A DNA stretch of 64,000 nt from Bacteroidota bacterium. GTDB lineage: Bacteria; Bacteroidota; Bacteroidia; NS11-12g; UBA9320. Every line of letters starts with the position of its first letter. Position 1 is the first letter of the stretch. Both the position numbers and the translations under genes were made by a program. The stretch spans positions 62,001 through 126,000 of the forward strand of contig WGNA01000016.1 of assembly GCA_016124755.1 (NCBI GenBank), read 5' to 3'. Shown one piece after another: positions 1 through 8,601 of the stretch. The notes under the pieces were generated by a model. That model was not told where the DNA came from, did no database searches, and saw only the letters and a program-made list of their open reading frames with translations.

Positions 1-212
1 TTTTCGAGATATTGTGCAATGGCTCCTTTACCCTCCACCGATTCGAGCAGCTCCACCTTCGATTCTCCCAACTTAAAAAAAGACGTAATCACTGATTCGC
101 TTTCAACGCCCTCTTCTTTATAAGGCTGAACTCCTAAAAGATCCGCAAACAGTTTGTTCGATTCTGCAAGAGAAGTAACAGCGATTCCTAGATGTTCGAT
201 TTTATTGATCAC
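1..212 (-). CDS. mce: Methylmalonyl-CoA epimerase, partial (N-terminal 70 residues)
   Basis: Not in the ORF track; I translated the reverse strand. It starts with GTG at 212 (no in-frame ATG upstream) and reads VINKIEHLGIAVTSL, then a vicinal-oxygen-chelate fold half with SFFKLGESKVELLE, and runs off the left edge. This matches the N-terminus of methylmalonyl-CoA epimerase, a metal-dependent enzyme that interconverts the 2R and 2S forms of methylmalonyl-CoA in propionate metabolism. The His of the EHLGIAV motif is an expected metal ligand. It could be another glyoxalase-family protein, but the VESESV and ELLE segments favour the epimerase. Confidence 0.8.
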   Translation of the reverse strand, partial: MINKIEHLGIAVTSLAESNKLFADLLGVQPYKEEGVESESVITSFFKLGESKVELLESVEGKGAIAQYLE

Positions 213-228
213 AGTGGTAAATGGTCGC

Positions 229-236
229 CAAATATA
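229..236 (-). promoter_or_regulatory. Candidate -7 box for mce
   Basis: The reverse strand reads TATATTTG, an exact match to the Bacteroidota -7 consensus TAnnTTTG, 16 nt before the GTG start. No convincing TTG -33 element lies at the usual distance, so this is a half-site only. Confidence 0.4.
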
Positions 237-510
237 ATAATGCTGTGAGGCTTTTTATGTCTGATCTGATTAAGGCCCGATTATTCATTTGTAAATCTGT
301 TGGCAACTATTGTCACCAAAGACAACCAATATTCTCAAGGTTTTTTCATTCTGAATGTTCTTAAAAAAATAGGTTTGAAAGGAACTACCGAAACACCTCA
401 TAACCATTTTCAGAAATCGAATTGTGATAATCGTCATTGGCATTGGTGATTATTTTTAGAAATCCGGTTTCGTGCGACTCAGGTCATGAACATTTATCTA
501 AAAGCCCTGT
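237..510. other. Intergenic region between mce and iscS
   Basis: About 275 bases between two divergent genes. Apart from the two candidate -7 boxes at its ends I see no ORF of merit, no RNA gene and no clear hairpin. Confidence 0.5.
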
Positions 511-518
511 TATATTTG
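511..518 (+). promoter_or_regulatory. Candidate -7 box for iscSUA
   Basis: TATATTTG matches TAnnTTTG exactly and lies about 30 nt before the ATG at 549. It falls inside the N-terminal extension proposed by the ORF track (start 486), which argues against that start. The -33 side is weak (only TTTA at 493-496). Confidence 0.45.
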
Positions 519-548
519 CACGATAGAATTGATCTAAATAAAAATAGG

Positions 549-1763
549 ATGCTTCAGACCCCGATTTATCTGGATAACAATGCTACCACACCTATGGACC
601 CAAGGGTGTTGGAAGAAATGCTTCCATATTTCAACAGAAGTTTTGGAAACGCTGCCAGCCGAAATCATTCATTTGGCTGGACTGCCGAAGAAGCGGTTGA
701 TATTGCCCGCGAGCGTGTAGCTAAATTGATTAATGCATCCCCGAAAGAAATTATCTTTACTTCCGGCGCAACCGAGTCAGATAACCTTGCTATTAAAGGT
801 GTTTTTGAAATGTATGCGGCAAAAGGTAACCACGTAATCACCGTTACCACCGAGCATAAAGCGGTTCTCGATTCGTGCAAGCACATTGAGAAAAACGGAG
901 GTCGTGTCACGTATTTAAGTCCGGACAGCCAGGGAATGATAACCCTCGATCAGATCCGGGAAGCAATTACTCCAGAGACCATTCTTATTACCATTATGTA
1001 TGGGAATAATGAAATCGGTGTGTTGCAGGATATTCCGGCAATTGGAAAACTCGCCAGAGAAAACAACATACTTTTTCATACGGATGCAACGCAGGCAGTT
1101 GGCAAAATTCCGGTTGATGTTGAGGCTGATCACATCGACCTGATGTCTTTTAGTGCGCATAAAATGTATGGGCCTAAAGGAGTCGGTGCTTTATATGTGC
1201 GACGCAGAAATCCGAGAGTAAAGGTTACAGCGCAAATGGACGGCGGAGGACATGAGCGCGGAATGCGCAGCGGAACTTTGAATGTACCGGGCATTGTCGG
1301 ATTTGGAAAATCTTGTGAAATTGCCATGAACGAAATGGCCGAAGAGTCCAAAAAACTTTCAGCCATGCGCGACCGTTTGGAGCGGGAACTTCTTACAATG
1401 GAGGAAGCGTATGTGAATGGAAATCCCGAACACAGACTTCCGCACGTAACCAATATCTCCTTCAAATTTGTGGAAGGCGAAGGTTTGATGATGGGTGTTA
1501 AAGACATCGCAGTTTCATCCGGATCCGCTTGTACTTCTGCTTCTTTGGAGCCGAGTTATGTATTAAAGAGCCTTGGACTTGATGACGATCTGGCTCATTC
1601 TTCTCTTCGGTTCGGATTGGGAAGATTCACAACCGACGAGGAAATTGATTTTGCAATCGATCACGTAAAAACTGCCGTGAATAAACTGAGAGAAATGAGT
1701 CCGTTATGGGAAATGTTCAAAGACGGCATCGATCTCAAATCAGTTGAATGGCAGGAACATTAA
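549..1763 (+). CDS. iscS: Cysteine desulfurase IscS
   Basis: PLP-dependent cysteine desulfurase that supplies sulfane sulfur for Fe-S clusters and tRNA thiolation. The PLP lysine lies in [12 protein letters not shown] and the catalytic cysteine in the loop [17 protein letters not shown], which matches class I (E. coli-type) IscS. The C-terminus ([18 protein letters not shown]) also resembles E. coli IscS, where the tail binds IscU. I chose the ATG at 549 instead of the track's 486: it gives 404 residues, the usual IscS length, removes 21 non-homologous residues and places a -7 box upstream. iscU follows after 37 nt. Confidence 0.96.
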   Translation: MLQTPIYLDNNATTPMDPRVLEEMLPYFNRSFGNAASRNHSFGWTAEEAVDIARERVAKLINASPKEIIFTSGATESDNLAIKGVFEMYAAKGNHVITVTTEHKAVLDSCKHIEKNGGRVTYLSPDSQGMITLDQIREAITPETILITIMYGNNEIGVLQDIPAIGKLARENNILFHTDATQAVGKIPVDVEADHIDLMSFSAHKMYGPKGVGALYVRRRNPRVKVTAQMDGGGHERGMRSGTLNVPGIVGFGKSCEIAMNEMAEESKKLSAMRDRLERELLTMEEAYVNGNPEHRLPHVTNISFKFVEGEGLMMGVKDIAVSSGSACTSASLEPSYVLKSLGLDDDLAHSSLRFGLGRFTTDEEIDFAIDHVKTAVNKLREMSPLWEMFKDGIDLKSVEWQEH

Positions 1764-1800
1764 TTAATAATTGAACAGTAAATTTTAAACATAAAGGAAG

Positions 1801-2202
1801 ATGGCATATTCAGATAAGGTAATTGATCACTACTCCAATCCCAGAAATGTCGGAGTGTTGGATAAAGAAGCAAAAAACGTTGGCACCGGTCTCGTTGGAG
1901 CTCCGGAGTGCGGCGACGTAATGAGATTACAGATTCAGGTGAATGAAGAAACCGGTTTAATCGAGGACGCAAAATTCAAAACGTTTGGATGCGGTTCTGC
2001 CATCGCTTCTTCCTCATTAGCCACAGAATGGTTGAAAGGAAAAACAGTTGACGAAGCCATGCAAATCGATAACATGGATATCGTTGAAGAACTGGCACTT
2101 CCACCAGTAAAAATTCACTGTTCGGTATTGGCCGAAGACGCAATTAAAACCGCGATCAACGATTACAGACGCAAACAGGGATTGGCCGAATTGCATAAAT
2201 AA
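1801..2202 (+). CDS. iscU: Fe-S cluster scaffold protein IscU
   Basis: Scaffold on which IscS-derived sulfur and iron are assembled into a [2Fe-2S] cluster in the cytoplasm. All cluster ligands are present: C37, D39, C64 and C107 (133 residues, normal length). The LPPVK motif at about 100-104, which HscA recognises in proteobacteria, is intact although no hscA or hscB lies nearby. It sits between iscS and iscA in one transcription unit (gaps of 37 and 11 nt). Confidence 0.96.
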   Translation: MAYSDKVIDHYSNPRNVGVLDKEAKNVGTGLVGAPECGDVMRLQIQVNEETGLIEDAKFKTFGCGSAIASSSLATEWLKGKTVDEAMQIDNMDIVEELALPPVKIHCSVLAEDAIKTAINDYRRKQGLAELHK

Positions 2203-2213
2203 AAAGTACAGTA

Positions 2214-2540
2214 ATGATTAGCATAACACCGGCAGCACTTAGCAAAATTGATCAACTCAAAGCGGCAGAAGGTCTCGGTCCCGAGCACTTCATCCGTGTA
2301 TCAGTAGTTGGTGGAGGTTGCAGCGGTCTGAGTTATAATCTCGATTTCGATGATGAAGTTAAGACCGGCGATCAGGAATTTGTTTCTGAAGGAGCTAAAA
2401 TCGTATGTGATATGAAGAGCTTTTTGTATTTGTGCGGAACAGAGCTCGATTTCTCCGACGGATTAAACGGGCGAGGTTTCAACTTCATTAATCCTAATGC
2501 AACCCGAACCTGTGGTTGCGGAGAAAGTTTCGCAGTTTAA
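2214..2540 (+). CDS. iscA: A-type Fe-S carrier protein, IscA/HesB family
   Basis: 108-residue A-type carrier that receives clusters or iron and passes them to apoproteins. The three conserved cysteines are visible: C36 in VGGGCSGL, and C100 and C102 in the C-terminal CGCGESF. Its place as third gene after iscSU supports the IscA role; from sequence alone it could also be called ErpA or SufA. No hscB, hscA or fdx follows: the next gene is a convergent NusG-like gene. Confidence 0.93.
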   Translation: MISITPAALSKIDQLKAAEGLGPEHFIRVSVVGGGCSGLSYNLDFDDEVKTGDQEFVSEGAKIVCDMKSFLYLCGTELDFSDGLNGRGFNFINPNATRTCGCGESFAV

Positions 2541-2600
2541 AAGTAGCGCATTCCCTAATTTCATATTCAGCCAACGGATCAGATTCTCTATTGATTCGGA

Positions 2601-3125
2601 TTAAACTTCTTCCTTAATTTTCTGAAGCGTTTCGAAAGGCAGATTTATTTTTATGCTTTGTCCGAGTGTGTCGAAAGCCACCAGAAAAATATTTTCATTA
2701 TTCTTTCTTACCAGATCCACCGTTTGACCTTTTAACGGACCTTCAACCACCAACACCTTCTCCCCTTCTTCAAAATCTTCAGGTGTATGCATAGTCTCCG
2801 CAAAATATCCGGAAGATTCAATGCTTTTTATGATTTCAATTTCACGATCCTTTACGGTCGCGGCCTTTCCTTCAAAGGTTAAATAACAAACAACTCCGGG
2901 AGACTGGAGTACCCGATCGTAGTTCAGTAAATCCGGTTTTACAAATACATAACCGCTGAACATTGGGATTTCAACCCACTTCTTACGATCACTCCATTGT
3001 CTGAGCTGACGGGCAATCGGCACATAATTTTCGATTCCCGATTTCTCTAAATCCCGTGCAACCTTCTTCTCTTGTCGGGAAGAAACATACACCACTTTCC
3101 AGGTCAGAAGATCCGAATTCGACAT
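2601..3125 (-). CDS. UpxY/NusG-family transcription antitermination factor
   Basis: 174 residues. The N-terminal NGN domain (WKVVYVSSRQEKKV, then about 55 residues on EIPMFSGYVFVK) is followed by a KOW-like segment (GEKVLVVEGPLKGQTVDLV). NusG paralogues of this kind bind RNA polymerase and act on selected long operons, often polysaccharide loci in Bacteroidota. None is adjacent here: the gene stands alone, convergent with iscA and divergent from the dcw cluster. A TAAGTTTG box lies only 5 nt from the ATG, so the mRNA may be leaderless. It is not the housekeeping nusG, which normally lies beside rplK and secE. Confidence 0.85.
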   Translation of the reverse strand: MSNSDLLTWKVVYVSSRQEKKVARDLEKSGIENYVPIARQLRQWSDRKKWVEIPMFSGYVFVKPDLLNYDRVLQSPGVVCYLTFEGKAATVKDREIEIIKSIESSGYFAETMHTPEDFEEGEKVLVVEGPLKGQTVDLVRKNNENIFLVAFDTLGQSIKINLPFETLQKIKEEV

Positions 3126-3129
3126 CGCA

Positions 3130-3137
3130 CAAACTTA
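3130..3137 (-). promoter_or_regulatory. Candidate -7 box for the UpxY-like gene
   Basis: The reverse strand reads TAAGTTTG (TAnnTTTG), immediately before TGCG-ATG. The predicted start of transcription would nearly coincide with the start codon. Confidence 0.4.
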
Positions 3138-3286
3138 ACTTTTTATCTGCATGCCTTTCCCCGGAAGCAGCGGAAGATTTCTCAATTCTGCCATTAAAGT
3201 AGAAAAATGCCAAAAACCACCCCACTTTCTACCCCGCTGTTTTTCAGTGCATTAAAAGCCGTGTGGACATGTTTTCTAAAATTTTG

Positions 3287-3310
3287 TGGGAGAGAGTGGA
3301 GCAAAGTGGG
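3287..3310 (+). promoter_or_regulatory. MraZ-type operator: three TGGG/TGGA boxes spaced 10 bp
   Basis: TGGG at 3287-3290, TGGA at 3297-3300 and TGGG at 3307-3310 repeat with an exact 10-bp period, 41 nt before the mraZ ATG. Direct TGGGN repeats with 5-nt spacers are the known MraZ binding pattern in other bacteria, so autoregulation of the dcw operon is likely. The assignment is by pattern only. Confidence 0.65.
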
Positions 3311-3350
3311 AGAATCTTAAATAATTTTACGCATCTTTTTCTGAGGGATA

Positions 3351-3812
3351 ATGACTGGCTATATCGGCGAATACGAATGCAAACTGGACGACAAGGGACG
3401 CGTGATTGTCCCTGCCGGACTAAAGCGTCAAATTCCGGCCGAGATGTTAAACCGCATGGTTGTCAACCGCGGATTCGACAAATGCCTTACCCTTTATACC
3501 CGAAAAGACTGGGACGCAGAAACCAGCAAACTCAATAAGTTGAACGATTTCAAAAGAGAAGACCGGAAGTTCAAAAGACTGTTCAATGCCGGTGCTACTG
3601 AGATCACAATTGATTCGGCTTCGAGAATTAACCTGCCGAAAAAGCTCTGCACCTATGCTGAAATAGAAACCGAAGTGGTCTTCTACGCTTACGAGAACAA
3701 GATTGAAATCTGGTCTAAGAAAGTGTTTGAAGAGCACATGGATATCGATCCGGATGATTTTGCAGACCTCGCCGAAAAAGTAATGGGTAACGAAGATGAC
3801 ACCGATGAATGA
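3351..3812 (+). CDS. mraZ: Transcriptional regulator MraZ
   Basis: 153 residues with two SpoVT/AbrB-type half-repeats, each carrying a DxxxR motif (DDKGRV near 13-18; DSASRINLP near 86). MraZ is a ring-forming DNA-binding protein at the head of most dcw clusters that represses its own operon. Three phased TGGG-like boxes lie just upstream. Its 3' end overlaps rsmH, which fits co-transcription. Confidence 0.95.
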   Translation: MTGYIGEYECKLDDKGRVIVPAGLKRQIPAEMLNRMVVNRGFDKCLTLYTRKDWDAETSKLNKLNDFKREDRKFKRLFNAGATEITIDSASRINLPKKLCTYAEIETEVVFYAYENKIEIWSKKVFEEHMDIDPDDFADLAEKVMGNEDDTDE

Positions 3813-4707
3813 ATACCACGTTCCGGTGATGCTCCATGAGTGTCTCGAAGCGCTGGCGATAAAGCCTGATGGAATTTATGTCGATGTTACCTACGGTGGT
3901 GGCGGTCACAGCAAAGAAATTCTGAAACGCCTGTCGGACTCCGGAAGACTGTACGCATTCGATCAGGATCCGGACGCGCTCACCTCTGTTCCGGATCAGA
4001 AAAACCTGATTTTTATCAATCATAATTTTCAGTATTTCAAAAATTTTCTGAAATACTATGATGTTCAGAAGGTTGATGGCATCCTGGCGGATCTCGGGAT
4101 TTCTTCCCACCAGATCGATGAAGCAGAACGCGGATTCTCATTCCGATTCGATGCCGATCTCGACATGCGCATGAGTCAGTCGGGAGATCTGAGCGCATAC
4201 AGCGTTGTGAACGACTACCCGGAAGAAAACCTCTACAAGATTTTTAAGGAATACGGCGAACTGCGTTATGCCCGAAAACTGGCTGCGCGCATCGCCAACA
4301 CCCGAATCAGCAAACCCATCACCTCCACCACCGAACTCGCATCATTGGTTGATGAATTTGTTCCTGCCAAACAGCGAAACCGTGAATTAGCACAGGTATT
4401 TCAGGCCATTAGAATAGAGGTAAATCAGGAGATGGCGGTTTTGGAGAACATGCTGAAACAAGCCACCGAAATGCTGGCTCCCGGAGGAAGATTAGTGGTG
4501 ATGTCGTATCACAGCCTCGAAGACCGTATGGTCAAAAACTTCATGGTGTATGGTAATGCCGAAGGAACAACCACAGAAGACGCATTCGGAAACACCTCCG
4601 CTCCCTTAAAAATTCTGACCCGGAAGCCAGTGATGGCCGATGATGAAGAAGTAGAAAGAAATCCACGCTCCCGAAGCGCCAAACTCCGCATTGCAGAAAA
4701 ATTATGA
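3796..4707 (+). CDS. rsmH: 16S rRNA (cytosine1402-N4)-methyltransferase
   Basis: SAM-dependent methyltransferase that modifies C1402 in the decoding centre. The start HVPVMLHECLEAL, the motif DVTYGGGGHSKEIL (SAM binding) and the C-terminal SYHSLEDRMVKNF are typical; 303 residues is normal. It overlaps mraZ by 17 nt; the second ATG at 3805 (MNEYHVPVM) is an equally good start with an 8-nt overlap. Second gene of the dcw operon. Confidence 0.95.
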   Translation: MTPMNEYHVPVMLHECLEALAIKPDGIYVDVTYGGGGHSKEILKRLSDSGRLYAFDQDPDALTSVPDQKNLIFINHNFQYFKNFLKYYDVQKVDGILADLGISSHQIDEAERGFSFRFDADLDMRMSQSGDLSAYSVVNDYPEENLYKIFKEYGELRYARKLAARIANTRISKPITSTTELASLVDEFVPAKQRNRELAQVFQAIRIEVNQEMAVLENMLKQATEMLAPGGRLVVMSYHSLEDRMVKNFMVYGNAEGTTTEDAFGNTSAPLKILTRKPVMADDEEVERNPRSRSAKLRIAEKL

Positions 4708-5051
4708 GCGAAAAGGAAGATATCATTCAGGAAGAAAACAGCTCAACCGAATCAGATTCGGGATCATCGAACGGCTCCGACAACCGGTTCAACAACATCG
4801 TTGGTCTGCTCGCCTTCATGGCTTTTCTCACCATACCCTATATATACAATTCCCACCTAACCGATCGCAAATACCGAAAGTCTGAAAAGATCAAATCGGA
4901 ACTCAATGAACTGCGATCTGAGTTCATCACGCTCAAGTCGGAAATCGTAGGTGAGAACAAGCAGTCTGATATCGCCCGAAAACTCGAAGGCACCGGCATA
5001 GAAGCCCTCACCGAATCTCCCATCGACCTAAACGGAAAGCCGAAGAATTGA
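4704..5051 (+). CDS. ftsL: FtsL-like cell division protein
   Basis: 115 residues: an acidic, Ser-rich cytoplasmic N-terminus (1-30), one membrane segment (NIVGLLAFMAFLTIPYIY, about 30-47) and a periplasmic helix likely to form a coiled coil (KSEKIKSELNELRSEFITLKSE). This is the Bacteroidota form of FtsL, recognised by its position between rsmH and ftsI and its topology rather than by motifs. It overlaps both neighbours by 4 nt and would join FtsQ and FtsI in the septal complex. Confidence 0.8.
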   Translation: MSEKEDIIQEENSSTESDSGSSNGSDNRFNNIVGLLAFMAFLTIPYIYNSHLTDRKYRKSEKIKSELNELRSEFITLKSEIVGENKQSDIARKLEGTGIEALTESPIDLNGKPKN

Positions 5052-7144
5052 ATATCAAGAAAGACATATTATGGCGTGTGATTCTGAGTATCGTTGTTCT
5101 CGCGGTATTCGGAGTCGGTCTCGTTATTTCCATTGTCAGGATTCAATTTGTACAAGGAGATAAATGGCGACAGATGAGCGACAGCCTTTATCTCAAACTT
5201 CGTAAAGTACCTGCTATTCGGGGAAGTATTTATTCTGAAGACGGAAACCTCTTAGCTACCTCTGTTCCGATTTACAAAATCAGTCTTGACTTCGAAGTCA
5301 TTCAACAATACCATAAAGACAGTTTTCAGCGATACCGACCTCAACTCGCACAACTTCTTTCCAATAATTTAAAAAATGCCAGTGCCGGTCGCTACGACAC
5401 CTTACTTATCGACGGATACAAACACCATCGACGCTATCTCACCATTAGCCATAATGCGAGTTTCATCCAGGCTCAAAAACTCCTGAACTGGCCGATTTTC
5501 CGTGCCGGTCGTTACAAAGGCGGAGTAATTCTGGAGGAGCGCACCATCCGAAGAAAACCATACGGTGACCTGATGGCCCGAACCATCGGATACATCAACG
5601 AAAACAACCGGGGAGCCGGGATCGAAGCCAGTTTCACAAACGATCTTTCAGGCGTTGACGGGCAAATGATCGTTCGGAGAATTTCAGGAGGTTACCGCCC
5701 CGAAGAGAACGAAATTCAAATCAGACCGGAAAACGGAAAAGACATCTTCACTACCATCGATGTTCATCTCCAGGATATTGTTAGCGAAGCACTCACCGAA
5801 GGTCTTGAAACGCACCGCGCCGAATTCGGAACCGCGATTCTGTTAGAAGTTAAATCCGGAAAGATAAAAGCCATCGCCAATCTCAACGAAACGGCAGAAG
5901 GTTATCGAGAACGTTTTAATCACGCGTTGGGAACCGGCTACGAACCCGGAAGTACCATAAAGCTGGTTTCTGCAATGGCGACTCTCGACAAGGGGAAGGT
6001 GCATATTGACGACTCTGTTTTCATTGATGGCGGTGAGTACAAATTCACCAGTAAAGACATTTTCAAAGACAGCGAAAGAGGTCAGCCCGACTACCTGACC
6101 TATCGTGAAGTTTTCGAGAAATCATCGAACGTGGGAATTATAAAAACCACGTATTCATCGTATCGTGATGCACCCCGGGAGTTCATTGAGTATTTCGATA
6201 AACTCCACCTTACCGAACCAATCGGAACCGGAATTCGCGGCGAGGTAAAGCCCACCATTATTCGTCCGGATCAATCTGCGTGGGCCGGCACCACTCTGCC
6301 ATCACTTTCCATTGGCTACTCCGTAAAAACTTCACCGATGCACATGGCAATGTTGTACAACGCCGTCGCCAATAACGGAGTGATGATGAAACCCTATCTG
6401 ATTTCATCTGTAGGTTACCTTGGAAAAGCCGAGCAAACATTTGAACCAGTTGTTTTAAACGAAAAGATCTGTAAATCCGAAACTCTTGAATTATTAAAGG
6501 ATCTGCTCGAAGGCGTTGTTGAAGAAGGCACCGCAAAAAATCTTCGGGACCTTCCGTTCAAGGTTGCCGGAAAAACCGGAACCTCCAAAATTTCCGGTGG
6601 TGCTTCCGGATATCAGGAAGGTCAGTACTACTCCAGCTTTGTTGGATATTTCCCGTCCGACGCGCCTCAATACACATTGATGGTTTTGGTTGGAAAACCT
6701 TCGAGTGGCCAATATTACGGAGCTTCAGTAGCTGTACCTGTCTTTAAAAATGTGGCGCGTAAGGTTCAGGCGAATTCACTCCACATCTTCCCACCGAAGT
6801 CTGATTCAACATTTTTACCGGCTCTGATTTCCGGTCGGTGGAAGGATGTGCGTAAGACTCTTAAACACCTCTCATTAGAATACGAACGACCCGATGCGGA
6901 AATCAATAATCTGGTTTCCGGATCTCCCGAACACGATCAGGTTATTCTGAATGCCCGTTCGCTTCCGCAAAATTCAATGCCCGATTTCGAAGGGTTCGCG
7001 CTTCGTCACGCGCTCACCGAATTAGAAAATAAAGGATATAAAGTTCGGTTCACCGGTTTCGGAAAAATCGTTGAGCAATCTCCTCTTCCGGGTAGTCCGC
7101 TCACCAAAGGTCAGGTCATTTATCTACGTCTCAGTCCCCGATGA
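5048..7144 (+). CDS. ftsI: Septal peptidoglycan transpeptidase (PBP, FtsI/PBP3 type) with PASTA domain
   Basis: 698 residues. An N-terminal membrane anchor (WRVILSIVVLAVFGVGLVIS), a pedestal domain, and a transpeptidase domain with S302 in the STIK motif, S359-S-N and K509-T-G. A PASTA domain follows near 640-698 (SMPDFEGFALRHALTELENK), ending in VIYLRLSPR. It cross-links septal peptidoglycan with FtsW. The PASTA tail is longer than in E. coli FtsI but common in Bacteroidota. It overlaps ftsL and murE by 4 nt. Confidence 0.94.
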   Translation: MNIKKDILWRVILSIVVLAVFGVGLVISIVRIQFVQGDKWRQMSDSLYLKLRKVPAIRGSIYSEDGNLLATSVPIYKISLDFEVIQQYHKDSFQRYRPQLAQLLSNNLKNASAGRYDTLLIDGYKHHRRYLTISHNASFIQAQKLLNWPIFRAGRYKGGVILEERTIRRKPYGDLMARTIGYINENNRGAGIEASFTNDLSGVDGQMIVRRISGGYRPEENEIQIRPENGKDIFTTIDVHLQDIVSEALTEGLETHRAEFGTAILLEVKSGKIKAIANLNETAEGYRERFNHALGTGYEPGSTIKLVSAMATLDKGKVHIDDSVFIDGGEYKFTSKDIFKDSERGQPDYLTYREVFEKSSNVGIIKTTYSSYRDAPREFIEYFDKLHLTEPIGTGIRGEVKPTIIRPDQSAWAGTTLPSLSIGYSVKTSPMHMAMLYNAVANNGVMMKPYLISSVGYLGKAEQTFEPVVLNEKICKSETLELLKDLLEGVVEEGTAKNLRDLPFKVAGKTGTSKISGGASGYQEGQYYSSFVGYFPSDAPQYTLMVLVGKPSSGQYYGASVAVPVFKNVARKVQANSLHIFPPKSDSTFLPALISGRWKDVRKTLKHLSLEYERPDAEINNLVSGSPEHDQVILNARSLPQNSMPDFEGFALRHALTELENKGYKVRFTGFGKIVEQSPLPGSPLTKGQVIYLRLSPR

Positions 7145-8598
7145 AAACCCTGAAATCCATATTAGAAAATGCGTTCCCCTACACCGTTCAGGGGGATGAA
7201 AATATCGGAATCACCGGCATTACCATTGATTCGCGTCAGGTAAAACCCGGCTTTCTCTTCATTGCGATTCGCGGAACTGTAACCGACGGACATCAGTATA
7301 TAAAAACTGCGGTTGATCTTGGAGCAGTTGCCGTTTGTTGTGAAGATGCTTCCGGAATTACTGAAGGCACATCTACGGTTATCACCAACGACAGTGCGAT
7401 TGCTGCCGGACACATAGCCTCTGCATTTCACGATCATCCGAGCCGTAAATTAACCATGGTTGGCGTCACCGGCACGAACGGAAAAACCACGGTTGCCACT
7501 TTACTCCACTCGCTTTTCACCAATCTCGGAAATAAATGCGGTTTGCTGAGTACGGTCGAAAACATCATTGGCGACACCCGAATTGCCGCCACACACACAA
7601 CACCGGATGCCATTAATCTGAATGCGCTTTTAGACAAAATGGTTGAAGAGGGATGCAACTACTGCTTTATGGAAGTGAGTTCGCATGCCATTCACCAACA
7701 CCGCATTACCGGACTCAGTTTCCAGCTCGGGATTTTCACAAACATTACCCACGATCACCTCGATTATCACAAGACTTTCGAGAATTATATCAAAGCCAAA
7801 AAGGCATTTTTCGATCACCTCGACCGCGACGCATTTGCATTGGTAAACAAAGACGACCGCAACGGAATGGTGATGATCCAGAACTGCAAAGCCTCCTGTT
7901 TTACCTACGCACTTCACTCGCAAGCCGACTTTCAGGCACGCATTATCGAGCACGATCTGCGGGGCATGCTGTTGAAAATCGGCGGACAGGAAGCGTGGTT
8001 CCAGTTGGTTGGAAAATTCAACGCCTACAACCTGTTAGCTGTGTACGGAAGTGCCTTTTTGCTCGGGGTTCCGGAGGATGAAATCATTACCGAATTATCG
8101 AAACTCAAACCGGTTTCAGGTCGGTTCGAATATCTGCGAAACGACAACGGCGTGATTGCCTTGATCGATTACGCGCATACACCGGATGCATTGCTCAATG
8201 TGCTCGAAACGATTAACGCCATCCGCAGCAAAAATGAAACGCTGTTCACAGTTGTGGGTTGCGGAGGAAACCGAGATCACGAAAAACGACCGGTGATGGC
8301 GAATGTGGCTTGTGTGGGAAGTGACCGTGTAATACTCACCAGCGACAATCCCAGAAACGAAAATCCGGAAGCGATTCTGGCGGATATGATGACCGGTGTT
8401 AAAGCGCAGGACTTCAAGAAAGTGCTGAAAATAACCGATCGCGAAGAAGCTATAAAAACTGCCATATCGATGGCTAATCCCAACGACATCATCCTGATTG
8501 CCGGTAAAGGCCACGAAACCTATCAGGAAATAAAGGGCGTGAGACACCCCTTCGACGACCGAAAAGTTTTCTCCGAACTCTCAAAAAAAATGAACTGA
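7141..8598 (+). CDS. murE: UDP-MurNAc-tripeptide synthetase MurE (meso-DAP type)
   Basis: 485 residues. Adds the third amino acid to UDP-MurNAc-L-Ala-D-Glu. The ATP-binding motif GVTGTNGKTT lies near 108-117, the conserved ENIIGD...TTPDA substrate segment follows, and SDNPRNENPE contains the DNPR motif that selects meso-diaminopimelate, so the cell wall is predicted to be of the DAP type. It overlaps ftsI by 4 nt; mraY follows after 3 nt. Confidence 0.96.
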   Translation: MKTLKSILENAFPYTVQGDENIGITGITIDSRQVKPGFLFIAIRGTVTDGHQYIKTAVDLGAVAVCCEDASGITEGTSTVITNDSAIAAGHIASAFHDHPSRKLTMVGVTGTNGKTTVATLLHSLFTNLGNKCGLLSTVENIIGDTRIAATHTTPDAINLNALLDKMVEEGCNYCFMEVSSHAIHQHRITGLSFQLGIFTNITHDHLDYHKTFENYIKAKKAFFDHLDRDAFALVNKDDRNGMVMIQNCKASCFTYALHSQADFQARIIEHDLRGMLLKIGGQEAWFQLVGKFNAYNLLAVYGSAFLLGVPEDEIITELSKLKPVSGRFEYLRNDNGVIALIDYAHTPDALLNVLETINAIRSKNETLFTVVGCGGNRDHEKRPVMANVACVGSDRVILTSDNPRNENPEAILADMMTGVKAQDFKKVLKITDREEAIKTAISMANPNDIILIAGKGHETYQEIKGVRHPFDDRKVFSELSKKMN

Positions 8599-8601
8599 GT
8601 T

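Noticed and set aside
486-548. N-terminal extension of iscS in the ORF track
   Set aside because: It contains a -7 promoter box and lies outside the 404-residue IscS homology.
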